A stretch of 12,715 bases of DNA from JALYSX01 sp036510515 (GTDB lineage Bacteria; Vulcanimicrobiota; Vulcanimicrobiia; Vulcanimicrobiales; Vulcanimicrobiaceae), in the NCBI GenBank assembly GCA_036510515.1, contig DATCDS010000081.1:1-12715 (forward strand), in the 5' to 3' direction. Each line of letters starts with the position of its first letter. Position 1 is the first letter of the stretch. A model generated the notes under the pieces. It was given only the letters and a program-made list of their open reading frames with translations. It ran no database searches and was not told the origin of the DNA. Position numbers and translations under genes: made by a program. Positions 6,114-12,715 of this stretch are shown piece after piece.

Positions 6114-8498
6114 TTACGGGTCGACGTTGATTGCCAGGCGAGTCGTGCGATCGGCGCGGGCGTTGGGGAGGATGCGTTCGCGGATGTGTTCTCGTAGGGC
6201 GCGAGCATGGGTGGTCTTGAGCATCACGCGGTAGCGCCATTCGCCATTGAGCCGTGCGATCGGATAGGGCGCGGGGCCGAAGACGTCGATGCCGTCGGCA
6301 CCGCGCAGCGCATCGGCGTAGCGTGCGGCGGCCTGCGCGACCGCTGTTTTCTCGCGGCCGATGATCCCGAGGTACACCAATCGCCGTGAAGGCGGAAAGC
6401 CGGTCGCACGACGTTCGTCGAGGGCTTCGCGTGCGAAGCCATCGTAGTCGTGTTCGGCGGCAAAGCGAACGGCGGGATGATCGGGGGAATAGGTTTGCAC
6501 GATCGCTTCGCCCCGGCCCACCCGGCCGCTGCGCCCGCAGACCTGCGCGATCAGGGCAAACGTTCGCTCCGCCGCGCGAAAATCGGGAACGTGCAAACCG
6601 ACGTCGGCAGCCACCACGCCGACCAACGTGACGGTTGGAAAATCCAGGCCCTTGGCGACCATCTGCGTGCCGATCAATACATCGCCGCGCCCTTCGAACT
6701 CGCCGAGCAGACGCGCGTGATCGCCGATGCGCGTGGTGGTATCGGAATCCATCCGCACGACCCGCGCGCTCGGAAACAGTTTGGCCACTTCTTCTGCCAC
6801 GCGTTCGGTCCCGACGCCGAACTCTTTAACCGCGGAATCCCCGCAGGCCGGGCAGCGTGTTGGAATCGACTGCTGGCGGTCGCAGTAGTGACAGCGCATC
6901 AAGCCTTCGGACCGATGGACCGCCAGCGACACGCTGCAGCGATCGCATTGCGGCACGTTCCCGCACGCCCGACAGAGCAAGAACCCGCCGCTCCCGCGAC
7001 GGTTGACAAACAGCACCGTCTTCTCGCCGCGTTCGATGCGGTCGGCCAGCGCCTGCGTGAGCGCCGTGCTGAAGACGCGCTTGTTGCCGCTTTCGAACTC
7101 GGCGGCCATGTCGACGATCTGTACCAACGGTAGCGGCGCCTTGGTCGCGCGTTCGCGCAGGACGATCAACTCGAGCGCGCCGTCCTTGGCCGCGGCATAA
7201 CTCTCCAGCCACGGGGTCGCGCTTCCCAGCAGCACCACTCCGCCGCTGTGGCGCATGCGTTCGCGCGCGACCGCAACGGCGTGGTAGCGCGGCGAGACGT
7301 CCTGCTTATACGACGTCTCGTGGGCTTCGTCGACGACGATCAGGCGAACGTCGCTCAGCGGCGCAAAAACCGCGCTGCGCGCGCCGACGACTACGTCGAC
7401 ATCGCCGCGCATGCAGGCTTGCCAGGCGTCGAATCGTTCGCGTTCGGAGAGCGCGGAGTGTAGGACCGCGACGCGATCGCCGAAGGCCGCTTCGAACCGG
7501 CGCGCGGTCTGCGGCGTGAGCGAAATCTCGGGCACCAGCACGATCGCGCGGCCACCGGCCCGAACGACGCGCACGATCGCCTCGATGTAGATATAGGTCT
7601 TGCCGCTCCCAGTGATACCGTAAATCAAGGCTTCGCGATGCGCGCGCGCGTCGAGCCATTCGTAAATGCGCTCCAGTGCGGCAGCTTGTTCGGCCGTTGC
7701 CGGCGGTATGAGCCGCGTCGGGGGCAGGCGCGACGCGCGCGCGGGCTCGATCTGGCGCTGCGCGATGGCCCCCAGGGTGATCGCGCGCGCGATCACGGCG
7801 GGGGAAAAGCCGGCCAGCACGGCGTCGGCGCGCGGCACGCCCGGATTCTCGCGCACGAACGCCGTCAGCGCACGCGCCTTGCTGCCGGCAATTGCCGCCG
7901 CTCCCGTATGCAGGACGTCGATCACGAAGACGCCGGTCTTGGGCGCGATCAAGCGCCGCACGCGGTGCAGATCGCCGCTGCGCGTGAGGGTCTGCACGTG
8001 GCGCAGGAGGGCCGCACGATCCCCGGCGCGGCGCGCGTCGGGATGACGCAGCAGCGTCTCCAACGCAAACCCGTCGGGGAACTCGTCCCAGATCAGCGTC
8101 ACGAGCCGCGATGGGACCGATGGATAGCGCGCGACGTTGGGCCGCGGGACGGTGCGTTCGAACGAGTCGACCATGCGCGGCACCGCTCCCGCCAACACGA
8201 TCGCGCGCAGGGCTTCCCCCAGCGTGCAGATATAACGATCGGCGACAAACCGCGCGAGATGCAAGCCCGTCTCATCGAACGCGCGCGGCACATCGCATTT
8301 CTGCAGCACGGCTTTGAGCTTTGGATCGTCGGGTACATCGCGCACGGGCGAAACGACGTACGCGATCACCTCGCGCGAGCCCAGCGGCACGCGCACGACG
8401 TCGCCGACTTGCAGCGTCAGGTTCTCGGCCGCATAGGTCAAGGGCATGTCGAAGCGGGGCGAGCGAATCGCCGCCAGCGCGTCGCAGACGCGCATCAC
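6114..8498 (-). CDS. priA: Primosomal protein N' (replication restart helicase PriA)
   Basis: PriA recognises stalled or abandoned forks and reloads the replicative helicase. The 794-residue protein, slightly longer than usual, has an N-terminal 3'-end-binding domain, helicase motif I GITGSGKT (294-301), DEAH (390-393), and eight cysteines in CxxC pairs (509/512, 518/521, 536/539, 549/552) that form the two zinc sites interrupting the helicase core. The late motifs follow as GTQMVAKGLDFP (610-621) and QVCGRSGRVGR (652-662). The start is GTG at 8498 or the adjacent ATG at 8495; GTGATG overlaps the aroB TGA, which implies translational coupling. It is the last gene of the aroC-aroK-aroB-priA operon. 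All expected motifs are present, so it should be functional. priA in a shikimate operon is a context oddity rather than a doubt about identity. Confidence 0.97.
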   Translation of the reverse strand: MMRVCDALAAIRSPRFDMPLTYAAENLTLQVGDVVRVPLGSREVIAYVVSPVRDVPDDPKLKAVLQKCDVPRAFDETGLHLARFVADRYICTLGEALRAIVLAGAVPRMVDSFERTVPRPNVARYPSVPSRLVTLIWDEFPDGFALETLLRHPDARRAGDRAALLRHVQTLTRSGDLHRVRRLIAPKTGVFVIDVLHTGAAAIAGSKARALTAFVRENPGVPRADAVLAGFSPAVIARAITLGAIAQRQIEPARASRLPPTRLIPPATAEQAAALERIYEWLDARAHREALIYGITGSGKTYIYIEAIVRVVRAGGRAIVLVPEISLTPQTARRFEAAFGDRVAVLHSALSERERFDAWQACMRGDVDVVVGARSAVFAPLSDVRLIVVDEAHETSYKQDVSPRYHAVAVARERMRHSGGVVLLGSATPWLESYAAAKDGALELIVLRERATKAPLPLVQIVDMAAEFESGNKRVFSTALTQALADRIERGEKTVLFVNRRGSGGFLLCRACGNVPQCDRCSVSLAVHRSEGLMRCHYCDRQQSIPTRCPACGDSAVKEFGVGTERVAEEVAKLFPSARVVRMDSDTTTRIGDHARLLGEFEGRGDVLIGTQMVAKGLDFPTVTLVGVVAADVGLHVPDFRAAERTFALIAQVCGRSGRVGRGEAIVQTYSPDHPAVRFAAEHDYDGFAREALDERRATGFPPSRRLVYLGIIGREKTAVAQAAARYADALRGADGIDVFGPAPYPIARLNGEWRYRVMLKTTHARALREHIRERILPNARADRTTRLAINVDP

Positions 8499-9598
8499 GC
8501 GGATTCGGAGCGCTGGGGCGGACGCGTCAGATCCGCGAGCACGTCGAGCACCAGACGCTCTGGCGCCTCGATGCCGTACTCGACATCGCCGATGGCATTG
8601 GGCAAGACGAACCGCAAGCGGCCATTCCGCTTTTTCTTGTCGGCCTGCATCGCCCGCAGCACCGCCGCCGGGCGCAGCGGCATGACCATCGGCAAGCGCA
8701 GCAGGGCGAGCAGCGTGAGCACGCGCAGATGCTCGCTGCGCTCCCAGCGCCGCATACGCAACGCCAGCAATCCAGCCGCGCGCAATCCCAGCGAGACCGC
8801 CGCGCCGTGCGAGATGCGAAAGTCGCTAGCGCGCTCGATGCCGTGTGCAAACGTGTGCCCGAGGTTGAGCACTGCTCGCGGCCCGCGTTCGGTACGATCG
8901 TCGGCGACGATGGCGGTCTTGACCTTGATGGATGCGGTCACGATCCCCGGCCAGGGCCAGCGCGAGAACGGATGCGGCGCCAGCTCTTCGAGCGCATCGA
9001 AGAGGTCGTGCCCTTCGATAATCCCGTGCTTGACGGTCTCGGCTAAGCCTTCGCGCAGGTGGCGAAACGGCAGCGTGTCGATCGCATCGCTGGGCGCGAA
9101 GACCGCCACCGGATCGCTAAAGACGCCCGCGGCGTTCTTGCCGCCGGCCAGATCGACGCCGGTCTTGCCGCCGATCGACGCATCGCACATGGCCACCAGC
9201 GACGTCGCGATGTGGGCATACGCTACGCCGCGCATGTACGTCGCGGCCGCGAATCCGAACAGGTCGCCCGCGACGCCGCCGCCGACGCCCACGACGAGCG
9301 TCCCGCGATCCGCCCCGCACGCCAGCAGCCGATCGAGGACGTGCTCGAGCGTCGAGAGCCGTTTACGTCGTTCGCCCAAGGCGACCGGCACGATGGCCAA
9401 CCGTCCGGGCATCCCGCGCACGACGCGCCGCGCGATCGCCATGACGGCCGGATTGGCATCGGCCAGCACCACGAATCGGCGATAGCCGCGATCGCTCAGC
9501 AGCGACCGCAGGAACGGTCGCACGTCGGGCGCCACGACGATCGGATAGGGCAGATCGTCGTTAACGCTTATAAGCGGATGTTCTTCTTGTGCATCCAC
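8495..9598 (-). CDS. aroB: 3-dehydroquinate synthase
   Basis: AroB converts DAHP to 3-dehydroquinate, the second step of the shikimate pathway, using NAD and a divalent metal in the cytosol. The 367-residue protein is of normal length. It shows the NAD-binding GGGVAGDLFGF (106-116), the substrate loop GGKTGVDLAGGKN (143-155), and the metal ligands Glu187 (EGLAETVKHG), His248 (NLGHTFAHGIE) and His264. The C-terminal DKKKRNGRLRFVLP (320-333) is also typical. The usual 'GVN' and 'PxGKN' are GVD and AGGKN here, a minor variation. The GTG start at 9598 overlaps the aroK 3' end by about 31 bases. No closer ATG or GTG exists before the conserved domain, so the overlap seems real. Its TGA overlaps the priA start. 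Confidence 0.97.
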   Translation of the reverse strand: MDAQEEHPLISVNDDLPYPIVVAPDVRPFLRSLLSDRGYRRFVVLADANPAVMAIARRVVRGMPGRLAIVPVALGERRKRLSTLEHVLDRLLACGADRGTLVVGVGGGVAGDLFGFAAATYMRGVAYAHIATSLVAMCDASIGGKTGVDLAGGKNAAGVFSDPVAVFAPSDAIDTLPFRHLREGLAETVKHGIIEGHDLFDALEELAPHPFSRWPWPGIVTASIKVKTAIVADDRTERGPRAVLNLGHTFAHGIERASDFRISHGAAVSLGLRAAGLLALRMRRWERSEHLRVLTLLALLRLPMVMPLRPAAVLRAMQADKKKRNGRLRFVLPNAIGDVEYGIEAPERLVLDVLADLTRPPQRSESA

Positions 9599-10092
9599 TC
9601 GACGATGTGTTCCAGAACTTGCGAGGTATTGAGGTCGTCGGCTTCAACGACCAAATCGGCGTGCGCGTACTTGGGCATGCGCGCGGCGTAGAGTTCCTTG
9701 ATCTTGTGCAGGGACGGGGTTGGCCCCAGCAACGGACGGACGTTCTTGCTGCGGCGCAGGCGTCCGAGCACCTGTTCGGGCGAAACCTTGATGAAGACGC
9801 GATGCGTGCGCTTCTTGAGCAGCTGCAAGGTCTCATCGAAGGTCACCGCGCCGCCGCCCAATGCGATCACGCCCGGCGCGCCCTGCTCGACCACGCGCGC
9901 CAGCTCGTCGCGCTCGTAGGTGCGAAACTGCTTCTCGCCCTGGGCGTAGAAGATGTCGGAGATGGGGCCGTGTTCCTTGACGATCAGATCGTCGAGATCG
10001 TAGAACGCGCAATCCAACCGTCGGGCTAACTTCTTTCCTAGCGTCGATTTGCCCGCCGCCATGAACCCGACCAGCGCGATGTGGCGCTTCAT
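9568..10092 (-). CDS. aroK: Shikimate kinase
   Basis: Shikimate kinase phosphorylates shikimate with ATP to shikimate-3-phosphate, the fifth step of the pathway. The 174-residue protein has a Walker A loop GFMAAGKST (9-17), the shikimate-binding Asp pair in YDLDD (Asp32, Asp34), Arg57 in the FRTYE segment, the glycine-rich GGGA (79-82) and the lid-region RPLL (119-122). Length and order are those of the family. ATG at 10092 shares an ATGA with the aroC stop, a four-base overlap implying coupled translation. The 3' end overlaps aroB. Nothing is missing or unusual in the protein. aroK and aroL cannot be told apart from sequence in this lineage; aroK follows the operon context. Confidence 0.96.
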   Translation of the reverse strand: MKRHIALVGFMAAGKSTLGKKLARRLDCAFYDLDDLIVKEHGPISDIFYAQGEKQFRTYERDELARVVEQGAPGVIALGGGAVTFDETLQLLKKRTHRVFIKVSPEQVLGRLRRSKNVRPLLGPTPSLHKIKELYAARMPKYAHADLVVEADDLNTSQVLEHIVEWMHKKNIRL

Positions 10093-11252
10093 GCCGGATC
10101 CTTGTCGAACAGCACGGCGCCCGCAGCGTTGGCCCGGCGCAGGTTGTCCAGCGTCTCTTCCATCGAATCGCCGCCGTATTTCTCCAGCACCGGCGCCATG
10201 AGCGCCAGGCGCACCATCGCCTCGCCGACGATGGCCGCGGCGGGCACGACGCAGACGTCGGAGCGGACGATCGTCGCCGGTGCGTCGGTCTGCGTATGCA
10301 GATTCACCGACGGCAGTGCCTTCATCAGCGTGGGAATCGGTTTGACCGAGATGCGCAGAACGACCGGCTGGCCGTTGGACATGCCGCCCTCGATGCCGCC
10401 CGCGCGATTGCTGCCGCGCGCGACCCCGCCGTCGGTCATCGCGAAGACGTCGTGCGCCGCCGAACCCGGCTTGTCGGCGACGTCGGCGCCAAGACCGACC
10501 TCGACGGCTTTGACCGTCTGCATGCCCATCAACGCGCCGGCCAGCACGCCATCCAAGCGCATCGACGGCTGACGATTGCTGCCGAGGCCGACCGGAATGC
10601 CGTCGACCCGCACGACGAACTGTCCGCCCAGCGTGTCGCCGGCGGCTTTCGCGGCATCGATCGCCGCGATCATCGCGGCTTCGGTCGCGGGATCGGGGCA
10701 GCGCACGTCGCTGGCTTCGACTTGGTCTTGGGTGAAATCGTCGAGCGCGGGCGCCTGCACCTCGCCGATGCGATGCACGTACGAACGCGTCGTGATGCCC
10801 AGCGCTTCGAGAAACTGCGCGCAGATTGCGCCGAGGCAGACGCGCATCGCTGTCTCGCGCGCGGAGGCACGTTCGAGCACGTTGCGCAGATCGCGCTGGC
10901 GATATTTCAACGCCCCGGCGTAATCGGCGTGGCCGGGGCGCGGGTTGGTCAGCGGATCGCCGCCGCCGGTGAGCGGATCCATCAGCGCCTTGACCTTGGG
11001 TGTCTCGTGGTCGCGATTGCGCACCAGCACGGCCAGCGGCGAGCCCAGCGTGACGCCGCCGCGCAGGCCGGCGAGAAACTCAACCTCGTCGCGTTCGATC
11101 TTCATGCGCGCACCGCGCCCGTAGCCGCCCTGACGCCGTGCCAGCGTTTGGTTGATCCGCTCGACATCGAGCGCAAGGTGCGCCGGCAGCCCGTCGAGGA
11201 TTCCGACGAGCGCCGGACCGTGGGATTCCCCAGCCGTCAAATACGAAAACAT
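10089..11252 (-). CDS. aroC: Chorismate synthase
   Basis: AroC makes chorismate from EPSP by 1,4-elimination of phosphate, with reduced FMN as cofactor. From ATG at 11252 the protein is 387 residues, the usual length, and begins MFSYLTAGESHG with the conserved His11. The frame is open to 11309, but those 19 extra residues are basic, unlike the family, and are rejected. Other landmarks are RQGGYGRGARM (40-50), RPGHADY (105-111), the signature RASARET (128-134), GSNRQPSMRLDG and a C-terminal LEKYGGDSMEE. A weak AGG lies 7 bases before the ATG. It is the first gene of the operon, and its stop overlaps the aroK start by four bases. The 227 bases upstream hold no convincing promoter; TAGGAT near 11370 on the minus strand is a possible -10 only. 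Confidence 0.97.
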   Translation of the reverse strand: MFSYLTAGESHGPALVGILDGLPAHLALDVERINQTLARRQGGYGRGARMKIERDEVEFLAGLRGGVTLGSPLAVLVRNRDHETPKVKALMDPLTGGGDPLTNPRPGHADYAGALKYRQRDLRNVLERASARETAMRVCLGAICAQFLEALGITTRSYVHRIGEVQAPALDDFTQDQVEASDVRCPDPATEAAMIAAIDAAKAAGDTLGGQFVVRVDGIPVGLGSNRQPSMRLDGVLAGALMGMQTVKAVEVGLGADVADKPGSAAHDVFAMTDGGVARGSNRAGGIEGGMSNGQPVVLRISVKPIPTLMKALPSVNLHTQTDAPATIVRSDVCVVPAAAIVGEAMVRLALMAPVLEKYGGDSMEETLDNLRRANAAGAVLFDKDPA

Positions 11253-11479
11253 CGGACGCCTGAGGTTGGCCGAAACCTGCCTTCTCGCCTGGTCGCGCCG
11301 TGCAAGCACCCGTCCGCGCGCGAGGGCAGCAAGCGTAATCCGCTGCGAACATCAGGAACGGCACGAATCCTATCACCCCACCAGGCGCCGCCGCGAACGC
11401 TGGCGGGCGGATCGGGGCACTATTCGCATTCTCGGCGGTTTGACAGCGCGCATCGTTTGGGCGCGTGGGCTCCAGCACT

Positions 11480-11815
11480 TCACTGAATAGCCCTCTCAGC
11501 GGCAAGCCTTCGCCGTAGTTCCCGCGCAAATTGCTTCTCATCGTGCTTCCAAAGGACCGCAAGAATTACCACGACACAATCGGGCTGCAGCGTGTAGATA
11601 ATCCTCAGCTCGCCCACTCTGATTACGAACATGTTTACCGTGGCTTCGCCTGGCGTGGCAATCTCGCCCACTAGCTTTCTCGAATTCATCTGAATGAGGT
11701 CTTGCGGGCTAGAGGCAGCTGACATGCGCTTCAAAGCTGCCGACGCTTTGATAGCGAGGGCCGACCCCAACTCATACAGATCCTTCTCGGCAGCATGCGT
11801 TACGACAATCTTCAC
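11480..11815 (-). CDS. RelE/ParE-superfamily toxin-like protein
   Basis: The 111-residue basic protein has the layout of RelE/ParE-fold toxins, which are either ribosome-dependent mRNA interferases (RelE/HigB) or gyrase inhibitors (ParE). There is an N-terminal strand and two helices (residues 1-32), a middle loop, then the diagnostic strand pair FVIRVGELRIIYTL (63-76), with R-x-G-x-x-R-x-x-Y spacing (Arg66, Gly68, Arg71, Tyr74), followed by VVVILAVLWKHDEKQF (81-96) in the position of the family's final strand and helix. The GTG start at 11815 shares GTGA with the stop of the upstream membrane-protein gene. No antitoxin of the AbrB, RHH, Phd or HTH type is visible next to it. The sequence cannot tell mRNase from gyrase poison. 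Downstream is aroC, 227 bases away. Confidence 0.72.
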   Translation of the reverse strand: MKIVVTHAAEKDLYELGSALAIKASAALKRMSAASSPQDLIQMNSRKLVGEIATPGEATVNMFVIRVGELRIIYTLQPDCVVVILAVLWKHDEKQFARELRRRLAAERAIQ

Positions 11816-12252
11816 TTCTTCTGCCCCACTGCAGGCCTCTGTGCTTGGCCTCTCCTATCTAAGTGCTCCATAATGTCAACGGCGCTCTTCACGTTGCTAA
11901 AGTCACCCCGTGCGATCTCAGCAATCGTGCGCCTGATGACACCGCCCGAGATCGCCACGGACAGATCGTCGAGATGAGTGCGCTCCCTGATACCAGCGCC
12001 AACTGCGTTCTCCGCGACTACCTGCAACGCTGCCGCAGCAACGGTCAATGCTAAGACGACGGCTGCTGCTATGAGATCGGGGACGCTTAATCTGCATGCC
12101 CTGCCCCCGGGACATTCGCCAGCGAGGCGATTGATCAGGAACGATGAGGCGGCTCCCAGCAGAATCGTACAAACCATTAGTACAAGCCGCGCGGGGCGGC
12201 TGGCGCCGAGTCGCTCCTCTAGCGGCGCCCACAATTCGCGAGTTAGCGACAA
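11812..12252 (-). CDS. Small membrane protein coupled to the RelE-like gene
   Basis: I do not recognise a family for this 146-residue protein. It has two hydrophobic segments (about residues 21-43, starting ARLVLMVCTILLGAASSF, and 58-80, starting LIAAAVVLALTVAAAAL), with a short Cys-containing loop between them. A soluble C-terminal tail (81-146) includes the charged helix-like stretch GVIRRTIAEIARGDFSN. The tail could be cytoplasmic and contact the toxin, but that is inference from position alone. The TTG start at 12252 follows AGGA by nine bases; no ATG or GTG lies nearby. Its stop overlaps the toxin start by four bases, so the two are translated together. It occupies the slot an antitoxin would usually fill. 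Confidence 0.6.
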   Translation of the reverse strand: MSLTRELWAPLEERLGASRPARLVLMVCTILLGAASSFLINRLAGECPGGRACRLSVPDLIAAAVVLALTVAAAALQVVAENAVGAGIRERTHLDDLSVAISGGVIRRTIAEIARGDFSNVKSAVDIMEHLDRRGQAQRPAVGQKK

Positions 12253-12422
12253 AACAAAATCCTATCGCCGCGCGCTGGACAAGGAGAACCTGGCTCACCT
12301 GTCACGGCAGACCCGGCGCTGTTCCTCACTTCGGCGACAGCATCGTTGCGCCGCCGAGCGCTCCGCATCTCCCCATTGATTCCCGCTATGCAGTCAAGCA
12401 CCGCACGCGGCACGGGCGCAGA

Positions 12423-12713
12423 TTACTTCCACGAGTACGATTCACTCGCTAGCCACTCCAGGCTCTTAAGCTCAGTAGTCTTCCCGTTTACGCCAAGACC
12501 GTCCCACACTAGCTGAGGGGCAAAATGGACGGTCGCCGAGATCGGGCCATGCTTTGCGATAGGCTTGCTCGAATCGAGGGCTTTCGCAAGCCGCGACGCG
12601 GAGAATTCGCCCGTTACAGCGTACAGCTCGCAATTCGGATTCGATCTGCGCGCTGCTGAAAGGTAGCGGTTGAACTCCTCGATGAACTCGACGCGGTCAT
12701 GTCGATAGCGCCA
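12423..12713 (-). CDS. Uncharacterised protein, C-terminal part
   Basis: An open frame enters from the right edge (codon TGG at 12713-12711) and runs 96 codons to TAA at 12423-12425. It has natural-looking composition: VEFIEEFNRYLSAARRS near the edge, then CELYAVTGEFSASRLAKAL, ATVHFAPQLVWDGLGVN and a C-terminus ending LASESYSWK. The start lies outside the window. There is no membrane segment and no motif that I recognise. It is transcribed towards the membrane-protein/toxin pair, with a 170-base gap (12253-12422) that holds no gene and no clear terminator. Confidence 0.55.
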   Translation of the reverse strand, partial: WRYRHDRVEFIEEFNRYLSAARRSNPNCELYAVTGEFSASRLAKALDSSKPIAKHGPISATVHFAPQLVWDGLGVNGKTTELKSLEWLASESYSWK

Positions 12714-12715
12714 CT

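Noticed and set aside
5799..6197. Plus-strand open frame through the tRNA scar
   Set aside because: Its GSGFDSRAL segment is the well-known translation of a tRNA T-arm, so the frame is an artefact there; it also runs over the terminator and the priA 3' end.
7638..9485. 615-codon open frame on the plus strand
   Set aside because: It lies opposite priA and aroB, is Arg/Ala-rich, and has no motif; it is a shadow of two well-supported genes in GC-rich DNA.
10296..11486. 396-codon plus-strand open frame
   Set aside because: It is antisense to aroC, which has all family signatures; the composition is typical of a GC-driven shadow.
1..12715. CRISPR array, rRNA or replication origin
   Set aside because: No regularly spaced repeats, no rRNA-like sequence and no DnaA-box cluster were seen on reading both strands.

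Overview
The window looks like a chromosomal segment from a GC-rich bacterium, probably an uncultivated lineage. I lean towards Candidatus Eremiobacterota (WPS-2), because a Tat-exported tectonin-type lipoprotein and a decayed virginiamycin-B-lyase-like fragment sit beside a compact shikimate operon. That placement is inference; no marker in the window settles it.

Left part, about 1-5992, reads as an accessory island. It opens with the 3' end of an IS3-family transposase and its terminal repeat. The IS has cut into a leucine-rich-repeat gene, the last of three minus-strand genes (HEAT-like exported protein, DUF4279 protein, LRR protein). A divergent plus-strand gene encodes a 784-residue Tat lipoprotein with tectonin-like repeats and a GH64 beta-1,3-glucanase domain. 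Behind it lie gene fragments, then a minus-strand membrane protein. Composition here is visibly more AT-rich and patchy than in the right-hand operon, except within the glucanase gene.

The boundary is at about 5965-5992: an isolated tRNA 3' end (T-arm, acceptor 3' strand, discriminator A) with no 5' half. This is the usual scar at the distal end of an element integrated into a tRNA gene. An orphan plus-strand intrinsic terminator follows at 6079-6111, possibly the old tRNA terminator.

The core part, 6114-11252, is a tight minus-strand operon transcribed aroC, aroK, aroB, priA, with overlapping ends at every junction. It supplies three shikimate-pathway enzymes plus the replication-restart helicase PriA.

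Upstream of aroC, about 11480-12715 is again accessory in character. It holds a RelE/ParE-like toxin gene joined by a 4-base overlap to a two-TM membrane protein gene instead of a recognisable antitoxin, and the C-terminal part of an unknown minus-strand gene running off the window.
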